From Rhizobium sp. Root483D2 (lineage in GTDB: Bacteria > Pseudomonadota > Alphaproteobacteria > Rhizobiales > Rhizobiaceae), in the NCBI RefSeq assembly GCF_001426685.1, contig NZ_LMFB01000012.1:337979-401978 (forward strand): 64,000 nucleotides of DNA. Direction: 5' to 3'. The notes under the pieces are model-generated. The model saw nothing but the letters and a program-made list of their open reading frames with translations. It searched no databases and was not told the origin of the DNA. The number at the start of each line of letters is the position of its first letter. The first letter of the stretch is position 1. Both the position numbers and the translations under genes were made by a program. Below, piece after piece: positions 17,578 through 28,434 of this stretch.

Positions 17578-18537
17578 ATGGATCAGCTTGCCATCGCCGA
17601 CCGGCGCCAGCTGCGGCGGAAGCTCGGTTTCTGGCGGCTTGTGTCCATCGCCCTCGTGCTTTGCGCAGGCATTGCCGCTTATTTCTATTCCGGTGCGGCC
17701 GGGAAGGGTGGCCTCAGCCAGCCGCATATTGCCCGCGTCGATATCTCCGGCATCATCCAGGATGATCGCGAACTGCTGGACCGGCTGAATACCATCGCCG
17801 AAACCGATGCGGTGAAGGCGCTGGTCGTTACCATCTCCTCGCCGGGTGGCACCACCTATGGCGGCGAAGTGCTGTTCAAGGCCATCCGCAAGGTCGCGGC
17901 AAACAAGCCGGTCGTCTCCGATGTCCGCACCCTGGCAGCCTCAGCCGGCTATATGATTGCCCTTGCCGGCGACCGCATCGTGGCGGGCGACAGCTCGATC
18001 ACCGGCTCCATCGGGGTAATCTTTCAATATCCGCAGTTCAAGAACCTGATGGACAAGATCGGCGTCTCGCTGGAGGAAATCAAATCCGCGCCGCTGAAGG
18101 CCGAGCCGTCGCCGTTCCATCCGCCGAGCGACGATGCCAAGGCAGTGATCCAGGCCATGATCGACGACAGCTTCAACTGGTTCGTCGATCTCGTCGCCGA
18201 TCGCCGCCAGATGCCGCGTGAAGAGGCACTCAAGCTTGCCGATGGGCGCATCTTTACCGGCCGCCAGGCGCTGAAACTCAAGCTGATCGACGAACTCGGC
18301 GGCGATGACGAGATCCGCGCCTTCCTCGACAGCCGCAAGGTTGGCAAGGAACTCGACGTCATCGACTGGAAAGCCCCCAGTTCGTCCCTGCCGTTCGGGC
18401 TCGGATCGGCCGCTGCCGCCGTGGCCAAATCCTTGGGATATGACGCTTTTCCGTCTTTCGGCGCGCTCGAAAAATTGGGCCGCGAGAAGTTGTTTCTTGA
18501 CGGTCTTGTTTCCGTTTGGCAGGTTGGCGGCGACTGA
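17578..18537 (+). CDS. sppA: Signal peptide peptidase SppA, short form
   Basis: 319-aa membrane-anchored serine protease of the S49 family, which degrades cleaved signal peptides. An N-terminal anchor spans about residues 19-38. The catalytic serine is Ser122 (TLAASAGYMIAL) and the general-base lysine is Lys174 (SAPLKAEPS); the 52-residue spacing is the one expected for the Ser/Lys dyad. SSITGSIGVIFQ lies between them. ATG 17578 has AGGAG upstream. It precedes ihfB, an order common in alphaproteobacteria. Confidence 0.93.
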   Translation: MDQLAIADRRQLRRKLGFWRLVSIALVLCAGIAAYFYSGAAGKGGLSQPHIARVDISGIIQDDRELLDRLNTIAETDAVKALVVTISSPGGTTYGGEVLFKAIRKVAANKPVVSDVRTLAASAGYMIALAGDRIVAGDSSITGSIGVIFQYPQFKNLMDKIGVSLEEIKSAPLKAEPSPFHPPSDDAKAVIQAMIDDSFNWFVDLVADRRQMPREEALKLADGRIFTGRQALKLKLIDELGGDDEIRAFLDSRKVGKELDVIDWKAPSSSLPFGLGSAAAAVAKSLGYDAFPSFGALEKLGREKLFLDGLVSVWQVGGD

Positions 18538-18558
18538 AAAGACGCGATGGCCTTTTGT

Positions 18559-18588
18559 ATGCCGTTTTTGGAGGATTGAAAACGGCAT
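18559..18588. other. Perfect hairpin between sppA and ihfB
   Basis: Arms ATGCCGTTTT and AAAACGGCAT enclose a 10-nt loop. There is no T run after it on either strand, so it is not a classical terminator. It may be a transcript-stability element or a binding site. Confidence 0.5.
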
Positions 18589-18672
18589 GCACCTTTGCAC
18601 AAGAGGTGGACAAGGCCGTCTTATGGGCTTAACGCTTTAAGATCACATGCAAATTCACAACAGGGGGCGACA

Positions 18673-18975
18673 GTGATCAAGTCAGAACTGGTGCAGATTG
18701 TTGCGGCACGCAACCCGCATCTCTATCACCGTGACGTCGAAAATATCGTCAATGCGGTTCTCGATGAGATCACAGATGCGCTGGCGGGAGGAAATCGGGT
18801 CGAATTGCGCGGTTTCGGCGCGTTTTCGGTGAAAAACCGGCCGTCGCGGTCCGGCCGCAACCCGCGCACCGGCGACAGCGTGTTCGTCGAGGAAAAATGG
18901 GTTCCCTTCTTCAAAACCGGCAAGGAATTGCGCGAGCGCCTTAATCCTGGCGCCGACGACGAAGATGATGAGTGA
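18673..18975 (+). CDS. ihfB: Integration host factor subunit beta
   Basis: 100-aa DNA-bending protein of the HU/IHF family. It begins at GTG 18673 behind a GGGGG ribosome site ([15 protein letters not shown]), with the family signature [21 protein letters not shown] containing the intercalating proline arm. An acidic tail (ADDEDDE) closes the protein. With IhfA it bends DNA at sigma-54 promoters and recombination sites. It is followed 50 bp later by the LapA-like gene. Confidence 0.96.
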   Translation: MIKSELVQIVAARNPHLYHRDVENIVNAVLDEITDALAGGNRVELRGFGAFSVKNRPSRSGRNPRTGDSVFVEEKWVPFFKTGKELRERLNPGADDEDDE

Positions 18976-19025
18976 GACGTCCGCCCGGTGAAAACGCCGG
19001 GCAGACTGCATGACGGAGACAGGCA

Positions 19026-19373
19026 ATGATGATGAAGAAGCTGTTGAATATCGTGGTGCTGGTTCCGGTCGCCATCATTCTGATCGTGCTGTCGGTCGCC
19101 AACCGGCAGACGGTGACGCTGGCGCTCAATCCGTTCAACCCGACCGACAGCGTGCTGTCAGCCTCCGCTCCCTTCTTCGTCTTCCTGTTTCTCGCCGTCA
19201 TCTTCGGCATGATCGTCGGTTCGCTGACCACATGGTTCACGCAGGGTAAATATCGCAAGCGGGCGCGCAACGAAGCGCATGAAGCCGTCAAATGGCATGC
19301 GGAGGCCGAAAAGCACCGCACCCGCGCTGAAACAATCGCCTCGCAGACGCTGCTTCCGGCCTCGTCCAAGTAA
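19026..19373 (+). CDS. LapA/DUF1049-family inner-membrane protein
   Basis: 115-aa protein with two transmembrane segments (about residues 7-25 and 48-72) and a basic, helical cytoplasmic tail (RKRARNEAHEAVKWHAEAEKH). This is the plan of the LapA (lipopolysaccharide assembly protein A) family, DUF1049. It follows ihfB as in many proteobacteria. In enterobacteria the LapAB pair controls LpxC turnover; whether this member does so in rhizobia is unknown. Confidence 0.85.
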   Translation: MMMKKLLNIVVLVPVAIILIVLSVANRQTVTLALNPFNPTDSVLSASAPFFVFLFLAVIFGMIVGSLTTWFTQGKYRKRARNEAHEAVKWHAEAEKHRTRAETIASQTLLPASSK

Positions 19374-19436
19374 GTCCAAAAGGGCAAGTAAGTCCAAAAG
19401 GCAATTCAGTCCGAAAGGTTTGAGCGGGATTGCCGG

Positions 19437-19901
19437 TCAGGCGTCCCGCATCGCCTTGGCGCGCGCCGCATCGCCAAAATCCGCAAAGAACTTCGCCGCG
19501 TGCTTGCTGGCGCTCGAGCCGACAAGGCGCGATCCCAGTTTTGCGAGCTTGCCGCCGATCTCCGCACTGGCCTCATAGGCAAGGATTGTCTCTTCGCCGT
19601 CGGGCGTAAGCGTCACATCCGCGCGGCCTTTCGCCAGCCCGGCAATGCCGCCGGTACTTTCCCCACTCAGGGTGTAGCTATGCGGCGCATTCACATTCGA
19701 GAGCGTCATAGAACCGGAAAAGGTCATCGGGATCGGCCCGATCCGCACCTTGAGCGTTGCCGTGAAATCCGTTGCCGAGTGGCGTTTAATGGCCGTGCAG
19801 CCGGGGATGCACCCTTTGAGCACGTCGGGATCGTTGAGCGCTGCCCAGACGAGGTCGCGGGGTGCGGCGATGCGTTCTTCCCCCTTCATTTCCATTGGCA
19901 T
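19437..19901 (-). CDS. CoxG-like SRPBCC-family protein
   Basis: 154-aa START/SRPBCC-fold protein of the carbon monoxide dehydrogenase subunit G family. Typical features are the opening MEMKGEERIAAPRDLVWAALNDPDVL, the GCIPGC motif, and the segment AYEASAEIGGKLAKLGSRLV. CoxG proteins recruit CO dehydrogenase to the membrane, but isolated homologues such as this one, with no cox genes nearby, have no known role. Starts at 19901 and 19895 are both possible. Confidence 0.85.
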   Translation of the reverse strand: MPMEMKGEERIAAPRDLVWAALNDPDVLKGCIPGCTAIKRHSATDFTATLKVRIGPIPMTFSGSMTLSNVNAPHSYTLSGESTGGIAGLAKGRADVTLTPDGEETILAYEASAEIGGKLAKLGSRLVGSSASKHAAKFFADFGDAARAKAMRDA

Positions 19902-19990
19902 TGTCTCCCTGCGGCCGTGTCACGATTGTATCTCAGATAGGAAACAGCTTTGCCAACAGAAAGAGCGGTGCTATTTGCAGCCTTTGAACC

Positions 19991-21163
19991 ATGACAGCTG
20001 ACGGACGAAACGGCGTGAAAGATAAAGATAGACGGCCAAAAGGCAAAGCCGCACCGGCAACGTCGTCGCGCGGCGTGCAGGGCCGCGCCGTGCAGGCGCC
20101 GGTGAGCCGGACGCAGCAACCGAAATATCAGCAGACACCAAGGCCCGCTGATGCCCGCCCGGCGTCCAAGGCTGCGCCGGAGAAGGTGCCGTCAAAGCCG
20201 GCGGTATCCGAGCCCGCGCCCCGCGCCGAGGTGAGGGTCCGCACCGGCGCCAAGCCGGACGAGCGCATTCCAATCATCCTGGAAACCAAGGGCGCGCGCG
20301 ATTATCACCTGATCGATAGCGGCGACGGCCTGAAGCTGGAGCAGTATGGCCCCTACCGGATCGTGCGCCCCGAAGCGCAGGCGCTCTGGCCAAGGACGCT
20401 GCCCGCGCATGTCTGGGACAATGCCGATTCAATCTTTACCGGCGATACCGATGAGGACGGCATGGGGCGCTGGCGCTTTCCGCGCCAGGCACTTGGCGAG
20501 ACATGGCCGATGCAGATCCTCGATGCCGAATTCTACGGCCGCTTCACCGCCTTTCGCCATGTCGGCGTCTTCCCCGAACAGCTGGCGCACTGGAGCTGGA
20601 TGAAGGAGCAGATCGAGAAAGCGGGCCGTCCGCTGAAGGTGCTGAACCTGTTCGGCTATACCGGTGTCGCCTCGCTGATCGCGGCAAAAGCCGGTGCCGA
20701 GGTGACGCATGTCGATGCCTCCAAGAAGGCGATCGGCTGGGCGCGCGAAAACCAGGCGCTGGGCCGCGCCGACCATCTGCCGATCCGCTGGATTTGCGAG
20801 GATGCGATGAAATTCATCCAGCGCGAGGAGCGCCGTGGCAGCCGCTACGACATCATCCTCACCGACCCGCCGAAATTTGGCCGCGGACCCAATGGCGAGG
20901 TTTGGCAGCTCTTCGATCACCTCGCGTTGATGCTGGACATTTGCCGCGAAATCCTGTCGCCTGATGCCAAGGGTCTGGTGCTGACGGCCTATTCGATCCG
21001 CGCCAGCTTCTATTCCATCCACGAGCTGATGCGTGAGACAATGCGCGGGCGTGGCGGTGCGGTGGAATCCGGCGAGCTGATCCTGCGCGAAGGCGGTCTT
21101 GACGGCAATGAGCCGGGCCGCGCGCTGTCCACCTCTCTCTTTAGCCGCTGGGTGCCGAAATGA
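19991..21163 (+). CDS. SAM-dependent rRNA cytosine methyltransferase, RlmI-like
   Basis: 390-aa class I methyltransferase. The first 80 residues are basic and Pro/Ala-rich and probably disordered, an unusual extension. The catalytic part shows motif I VLNLFGYTGVASLIAAKAGA, a DASKKAIGWARENQ motif II, and motif IV ILTDPPKFGRGPNGEVW, all typical of the COG1092 (RlmI/RlmK) group that makes m5C or m7G in 23S rRNA. Its stop overlaps the ATG of the following methyltransferase gene (ATGA), so the two are translationally coupled. Confidence 0.85.
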   Translation: MTADGRNGVKDKDRRPKGKAAPATSSRGVQGRAVQAPVSRTQQPKYQQTPRPADARPASKAAPEKVPSKPAVSEPAPRAEVRVRTGAKPDERIPIILETKGARDYHLIDSGDGLKLEQYGPYRIVRPEAQALWPRTLPAHVWDNADSIFTGDTDEDGMGRWRFPRQALGETWPMQILDAEFYGRFTAFRHVGVFPEQLAHWSWMKEQIEKAGRPLKVLNLFGYTGVASLIAAKAGAEVTHVDASKKAIGWARENQALGRADHLPIRWICEDAMKFIQREERRGSRYDIILTDPPKFGRGPNGEVWQLFDHLALMLDICREILSPDAKGLVLTAYSIRASFYSIHELMRETMRGRGGAVESGELILREGGLDGNEPGRALSTSLFSRWVPK

Positions 21164-22014
21164 ACGACTATAATCAGGGACCCCGCCGCGTCGGCCAGGT
21201 GAAGGAAGTCACCAGCCTTGCCAATCCGATCATCAAGGATATCAAGGCGCTGGCCAACAAGAAGGAGCGCGATGAAACCCGCTCTTTCATCGCCGAGGGC
21301 CTGAAACTGGTCATCGATGCGCTGGATCTCGGCTGGACCATCAAGACGCTGGTCTATGCCAAGGCGGCCAAGGGCAAGACGCAGGTCGAACAGGTGGCGC
21401 TGAAGACGGTCGCAACCGGCGGGCTCGTGCTCGAGGTCAGTGAGAAGGTGCTGTCCGCGATCACCCGCCGCGACAATCCGCAGATGGTCGTCGGCGTCTT
21501 CGAGCAGCGTTACGCCAATCTGCGTGACGTCAAACCGATCCTCGGCGAAACCTATGTGGCGCTCGACCGTGTCCGCGATCCCGGCAATCTCGGAACCATC
21601 ATCCGCACGGCCGATGCCGCAGGCGCGTCCGGCGTCATCCTTGTCGGCGAGACCACGGATCCGTTTTCGCTGGAAACCGTACGCGCCACCATGGGCTCGG
21701 TCTTTGCCATGCCGCTGATGCGCGCCACCGTCGCCGAATTCGTCAAATGGCAGAAGGCGGCAAACGTGCAGCTTGCCGCCACGCATCTGGCCGGTGCCGT
21801 CGATTACCGCACCATCGACTACCGCAAGAAGCCGGTCGTGCTTCTGATGGGCAATGAACAGGCCGGCCTGCCGGAAGAGCTTGCCCGCGAAGCCACGGCA
21901 CTTGCCCGCATTCCACAGCAGGGACGCGCGGATTCCCTCAACCTGGCGATCGCCACCGGCATCATGCTGTTTGAGGCACGCCGCCATCTGCTGACGCTGG
22001 ACGATAGAACCTGA
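21160..22014 (+). CDS. TrmH/SpoU-family RNA 2'-O-methyltransferase
   Basis: 284-aa SPOUT methyltransferase. An N-terminal substrate-binding domain ([21 protein letters not shown]) is followed by the trefoil-knot signatures: [20 protein letters not shown] (motif 1), [11 protein letters not shown] (motif 2) and [14 protein letters not shown] with [20 protein letters not shown] (motif 3). The exact rRNA or tRNA target is not evident. It overlaps the upstream methyltransferase by 4 bp and lspA by 1 bp, forming a tight three-gene unit. Confidence 0.92.
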   Translation: MNDYNQGPRRVGQVKEVTSLANPIIKDIKALANKKERDETRSFIAEGLKLVIDALDLGWTIKTLVYAKAAKGKTQVEQVALKTVATGGLVLEVSEKVLSAITRRDNPQMVVGVFEQRYANLRDVKPILGETYVALDRVRDPGNLGTIIRTADAAGASGVILVGETTDPFSLETVRATMGSVFAMPLMRATVAEFVKWQKAANVQLAATHLAGAVDYRTIDYRKKPVVLLMGNEQAGLPEELAREATALARIPQQGRADSLNLAIATGIMLFEARRHLLTLDDRT

Positions 22015-22502
22015 TGCAAAAATCCGCTCTTTTCTCGCGCCCGGTTCCGGTCGCAATCCTGATCGTTGTCGCCGTCCTGCTTGATCAGGCGATCAAGGCG
22101 GCCGTAGAGCTCTGGTTGCCCTATGGCGAAAGCGTTCCGGTTCTGCCGTTCCTGGCGCTGCACCGTGTCTATAATTACGGCGTCGCGTTCTCGCTTTTTT
22201 CAGGCGTGGAACGATGGGCGATCATCGGCCTGCGCATCGTCGTCGTGGCTTTTGTCATCTGGCTTTGGCGCAAGACACCGGCGGATCGGTTCCTGACGCA
22301 TCTCGGCTATGCGCTGATCATCGCCGGCGCCATCGGCAATGTGATCGACGGGCTGGTGTTTGGCTATGTCATCGACTACGTGCTGTTTCACCTGCCGGCA
22401 TGGTCCTTTGCCGTCTTCAATCTCGCCGACAGCTTTATCACGATCGGGGCCGGCGCGATCATTTTGGATGAAATCCTGCATATGAAAAAGCAGGATCGCT
22501 AA
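22014..22502 (+). CDS. lspA: Lipoprotein signal peptidase (signal peptidase II)
   Basis: 162-aa four-helix inner-membrane aspartyl protease that cleaves the signal peptide of prolipoproteins. Conserved blocks are visible: [41 protein letters not shown] and [12 protein letters not shown]. The catalytic Asp pair corresponds to Asp121 (GYVID) and Asp139 (NLAD). The normally invariant Arg after the GNxxD motif is Gly113 here, which is odd. It begins within the stop codon of the TrmH-family gene. Lnt, which acts later in the same pathway, is also in this window. Confidence 0.93.
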   Translation: MQKSALFSRPVPVAILIVVAVLLDQAIKAAVELWLPYGESVPVLPFLALHRVYNYGVAFSLFSGVERWAIIGLRIVVVAFVIWLWRKTPADRFLTHLGYALIIAGAIGNVIDGLVFGYVIDYVLFHLPAWSFAVFNLADSFITIGAGAIILDEILHMKKQDR

Positions 22503-22558
22503 AATCTTACAGACCGGCTGAAGCCTATCAAAACGCTTGTCATGCTAGGCCAAGCGTC

Positions 22559-24859
22559 ATGAGCGACCTGCCAAACCTGAGAAAACGGATTGCCACCGAG
22601 TTCAGCGCACCGAAGCGGACGCTGGCAAGCCGGCGTGCGTCCGAAATGCCCCTGGCCGATGATCCGCATTCGCTGGAGCCGGAAGAGGGGTTCAACGCGC
22701 CAAAAGAGCGTCATGCGGCTTTGAAACCGGCCTTGGCCGGTGCCGGGCTTCTGGGGTCCGCTGCCATTCTGGGCACCGGCATTGATGCCGGGTTCTATCT
22801 GCTTTCGGCGGGGCTCGCCGTGGCCGGCGTCAGCGGTGCTGCCCTGCTTCTCAAGGACTGGTACCGGGCAAGCACGATACCTGCGGCGAAGGGTCGGCTG
22901 CGGGAAGAAAAGGCCAGCGATAGCCGCTGGGAGCGCAGCGAGACGTCGCAGCTTCTCTCCACCATCCATGACGCGCTGGGCGATATCGCCATCATCCGCG
23001 AGCCGGGCGGCAAGATCGTCCAGGCCAATTCGGTGTTTTGCCGGATGACCGGGTGGCTGAAGCCGGAGGGGCGTACGTGCGAAGCGTTGGGGATCGAGTT
23101 CGAGCCGGCATCGGCCCCCCATCGCTACCGCGTCCGCATCGCGACCGATGCAGGAACGAAAATATTCGACTGGCATGACGTGATCGCCCGCGAGCCGGCA
23201 AGTGGTACCTTCATGCTGCACAGCATCGCCCGCGATGTCACGGAGGAAAGCCGGATCGCCCGCGAAAGCGAGGAAGCCCGCCGCCGCGCCGAACATGCCA
23301 GCCAGGCAAAATCCCGGCTGCTGGCCACCGTCAGCCACGAAATCCGCACGCCGCTCTCCGGTATTCTCGGCATGAGCCATCTGATCAGCCAGACGCGGCT
23401 GACGAGCGAGCAGAAGAACTATCTGGCCGGCATGCGCCAGTCGGGCCATGCGCTGGTGCAATTGGTCGATGACCTCCTGGATTTCTCCTCGATCGAGGCC
23501 GGCCGGTTCCAGTTGCGGCCGGCGCCCGAACCGTTGCGCGAAACCATCGAAAGCGTCGTCGAGATGCTGTCGCACCGGGCGCATGAAAAGGGCATCGAGA
23601 TCGGCGCCACGATCGCTGCCGATGTGCCGGGCCTGATGGACTTCGATGCCGCCCGCCTGCGCCAGGTGCTGTTCAACGTCGTCGGCAACGCGGTCAAGTT
23701 CACCCATACCGGCGGCGTTCTCGTCGGCGCCGCGCGGGAGGGCGAAACCATCGTCATCAGCGTCGATGATAGCGGCCCCGGCATGAACGCGCGCGAGCAG
23801 GCGCGGGTGTTTGATGAATTCGAGCAAGCGGGCACCCATGCCCAGCGCGCCGGTGGCGCAGGCCTCGGTCTTGCCATTTCCAGGCGGATCATGGAGGAGC
23901 ACGGCGGCTCCTTGACCCTGTCCAGCATTCCCGGCACCGGCAGCACCTTCCAGATCCGCTTTCCGGCGCTCGGTTGCGATCTGTCCACCGCTTCGCTGGC
24001 CAGAAAGGACGTTTTGGGCATGTCGCGCGTGCTGGTCATGGCACCGGCCGGTCCGGCGTCCGCTGCGCTGTCTGCGACGATCCGGACGCTCGGGGGCTCC
24101 TGCGAGCGCGCCGAGACATTGGAGGGCGCACAGGCGGCGGCCGTAAAGGCGCTGTCGATGGGCCTGCCGCTGACCGACATTATCGTCGATCACCGCCATG
24201 CCGCGCAGTTCCGCCGGCTGCTGGCGCATATTCCGAGCCTGGAGCAGCAACAACTCCGCAAGACCTATCTGATCAATCCTGAAGCCCGAAACGGCCGGCA
24301 GATCAACCAGATGGACGGTTACGATGCCTGGCTGATCAGGCCGCTGCGGGAAAAGTCTTTGGTCGAGGTTCTGCGCGGCCGCATGAAAGGAATGGAAGTG
24401 CGCGACGCCTTCAACGACAACCGCCCGATGCTGCGCGAGGTTCCGGCGCTGCGCGACAGGCCGGCCGAAGGCGGTGTGCTTCTGGCCGAGGATGATCCGG
24501 TCAACGCCTTCATGGTGCGCTCGGTTCTGGAGCGGGCCGGCCACAGTGTCCGGGTCGTCGATGATTTCGGCGCACTTGCCGTCACCTTGTTCGATGCGCC
24601 GGCCGGCGCCCGCATTACGCCAGAATTGATCATCAGCGATCTGAACATGCCGGGTGGCGACGGTCTCTCGATGCTGGAACGCCTGCGCCAGCATGAGCGC
24701 CAGGAAGGCGTAAAGCCCGTTCCGGTGATCATTTTGACCTCCGATACGCAGCCCGATATGCGCCGGAAACTCCTGAGTGCCGGAGCAAGCGCCGTCCTGT
24801 CCAAACCCGCCGATCCGAAGGCGCTGACCGCCGAGATTGACCGGCTGCTTTCCCCGTGA
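22559..24859 (+). CDS. Hybrid sensor histidine kinase with PAS and receiver domains
   Basis: 766-aa membrane-anchored kinase. Order: a cytoplasmic N-terminus, a hydrophobic segment pair (about residues 58-98), a PAS domain (about 128-230), HisKA with phospho-acceptor His260 (ATVSHEIRTPLSG), HATPase with N box NAVKFTHTGG, G1 DDSGPGM and G2 GGAGLGLAIS, a degenerate receiver-like stretch (about 488-610) and a real receiver (about 635-760) with EDD and phospho-acceptor Asp694 (ISDLNMPGGDG). No response regulator gene is adjacent, so phosphate probably passes to an unlinked partner. It lies between lspA and olsB. Confidence 0.9.
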   Translation: MSDLPNLRKRIATEFSAPKRTLASRRASEMPLADDPHSLEPEEGFNAPKERHAALKPALAGAGLLGSAAILGTGIDAGFYLLSAGLAVAGVSGAALLLKDWYRASTIPAAKGRLREEKASDSRWERSETSQLLSTIHDALGDIAIIREPGGKIVQANSVFCRMTGWLKPEGRTCEALGIEFEPASAPHRYRVRIATDAGTKIFDWHDVIAREPASGTFMLHSIARDVTEESRIARESEEARRRAEHASQAKSRLLATVSHEIRTPLSGILGMSHLISQTRLTSEQKNYLAGMRQSGHALVQLVDDLLDFSSIEAGRFQLRPAPEPLRETIESVVEMLSHRAHEKGIEIGATIAADVPGLMDFDAARLRQVLFNVVGNAVKFTHTGGVLVGAAREGETIVISVDDSGPGMNAREQARVFDEFEQAGTHAQRAGGAGLGLAISRRIMEEHGGSLTLSSIPGTGSTFQIRFPALGCDLSTASLARKDVLGMSRVLVMAPAGPASAALSATIRTLGGSCERAETLEGAQAAAVKALSMGLPLTDIIVDHRHAAQFRRLLAHIPSLEQQQLRKTYLINPEARNGRQINQMDGYDAWLIRPLREKSLVEVLRGRMKGMEVRDAFNDNRPMLREVPALRDRPAEGGVLLAEDDPVNAFMVRSVLERAGHSVRVVDDFGALAVTLFDAPAGARITPELIISDLNMPGGDGLSMLERLRQHERQEGVKPVPVIILTSDTQPDMRRKLLSAGASAVLSKPADPKALTAEIDRLLSP

Positions 24860-24884
24860 TTTTGACGGTTTTCTTGGGTGCCCG

Positions 24885-24902
24885 ATGTCACTATCCTGTC
24901 GC
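24885..24902 (+). promoter_or_regulatory. Candidate Pho box upstream of olsB
   Basis: Two 7-bp direct repeats separated by 4 bp, ATGTCAC-TATC-CTGTCGC, match the PhoB site CTGTCAT-N4-CTGTCAT at ten of fourteen positions, including both TGTC cores. It ends 50 bp before the olsB ATG. Ornithine lipids increase under phosphate limitation in rhizobia, which makes a PhoB site plausible. Confidence 0.45.
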
Positions 24903-24952
24903 AGAAACATGGTTTAAGCCGGACAGGATCAAAGCGACTAGGATGACGTACG

Positions 24953-25831
24953 ATGACAATCGAAACTCTGGATCTGGTTGTGGTGGCTGAGCAGCCGCAA
25001 ACCCGTGTCCGGGGCGTCAATGCTCCGGCGCATGACATACTTGGCCGTATCGGCAACCTGGAGACACGGCTTGCCCGCAACGCATCCGAGATCGATGCCG
25101 CGCAGGCTGTCCGCTACCGGGTGTTTGTCGAGGAAATGAAGGCGCAGATTCCGCAAGAGGCCGACCGCCGCAAGCGCGATGCCGATGCCTGGGATCTGGT
25201 CTGCGATCACCTTCTCGTGCTCGACACCGCGATCGAGGGTGACCCGGAAGACCAGATCGTTGGAACCTACCGACTTCTGCGCCAGGATGTAGCGGCCCGC
25301 ACCGGCGGCTTTTATTCGGCTTCGGAGTTTTCGGTCGGCGCTCTCTTGGAGCGTCATCCAGACAAGAAGTTCATGGAGCTTGGCCGTTCCTGCGTTCTGC
25401 CGGAATATCGCACCAAGCGCACCGTCGAGCTTCTATGGCAGGGGAACTGGGCCTATGCGTTGAAATATGGCGTCGATGCCATGTTCGGCTGCGGCTCGTT
25501 TCCGGGCGTCATTCCTGAAGAGCACGCATTGGCTTTGTCCTTCCTGCATCACAACATGGTCGTGCGCGGCGAATGGGACGTGTCCGCCCGTCCGGAACTG
25601 TTCCGCACCATGGACCTGATGCCGGTCGAAGCAATCAACATGCGCAAGGCGCTGGCCGCCCTGCCGCCGCTGATCAAGGGCTATATGCGGCTCGGCGCCA
25701 TGGTTGGAAACGGCGCCGTGGTCGATCACGCGTTCCGCACCACCGACGTGCTGATCGTTTTGCCGATCACCAATATTTCCGGCCGCTACCTGAATTATTA
25801 CGGCGCCGATGCCGGCCGTTTCGCGAGCTGA
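24953..25831 (+). CDS. olsB: L-ornithine N-alpha-acyltransferase OlsB
   Basis: 292-aa GNAT-fold enzyme that transfers a 3-hydroxyacyl chain from acyl carrier protein to ornithine, the first step of ornithine-lipid synthesis. Recognisable segments are AAQAVRYRVFVEEM, the acyl-carrier binding region EFSVGALLERHPDKKFMELGRSCVLPEYR in pieces, GCGSFPGVIPEEHALALSFL and LPPLIKGYMRLGAMVG. These match the OlsB/hemolysin-like acyltransferase family. ATG 24953 has GGATG upstream. The next enzyme of the pathway, the OlsA-type acyltransferase, lies 14 kb downstream in the same window. Confidence 0.9.
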   Translation: MTIETLDLVVVAEQPQTRVRGVNAPAHDILGRIGNLETRLARNASEIDAAQAVRYRVFVEEMKAQIPQEADRRKRDADAWDLVCDHLLVLDTAIEGDPEDQIVGTYRLLRQDVAARTGGFYSASEFSVGALLERHPDKKFMELGRSCVLPEYRTKRTVELLWQGNWAYALKYGVDAMFGCGSFPGVIPEEHALALSFLHHNMVVRGEWDVSARPELFRTMDLMPVEAINMRKALAALPPLIKGYMRLGAMVGNGAVVDHAFRTTDVLIVLPITNISGRYLNYYGADAGRFAS

Positions 25832-25989
25832 CGGCTCGGGATCCAAAGATTACAGTAAGTTAACTTGACATAATTTAGCAAATATTAATACACATTGCAT
25901 GTTGATGGTGGCTTGTTGATGCGGTGTCAAATGCAGCGTGCCGGGTATTGAACTTGGGTATTTTTCATCAAGTCTGATATTGCGAGAAA

Positions 25990-26030
25990 AAAGGGAACCC
26001 GCCTTGGATTTTGTCCAGGCGGGTTCTTTC
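25990..26030 (-). terminator. Terminator for the malic enzyme gene (possibly bidirectional)
   Basis: Arms GAACCCGCCTTGGA (25995-26008) and TCCAGGCGGGTTC (26014-26026) form a strong stem with one bulged base. On the minus strand it is followed by CCCTTTTTT, a good T tract, 20 bp past the malic enzyme stop. On the plus strand the following TTCTTTC is weaker. Confidence 0.85.
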
Positions 26031-26046
26031 ATGTCAGAGACTTGGC

Positions 26047-28332
<2,286 letters not shown>

Positions 28333-28434
28333 GGGTTCTCCAACCTGTTGTGGGCGACGGCTCTCCACAGCCGCTTTGGTGTTGTCTTCTATAAACGCGC
28401 GTGGATAGTGTGGCACCACTTTTTTAGGACCACC

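Noticed and set aside
22499..24910. An 803-codon open frame on the minus strand opposite the hybrid kinase
   Set aside because: It is a codon-bias shadow; the plus-strand frame has all kinase and receiver motifs and the minus frame has no recognisable domain.
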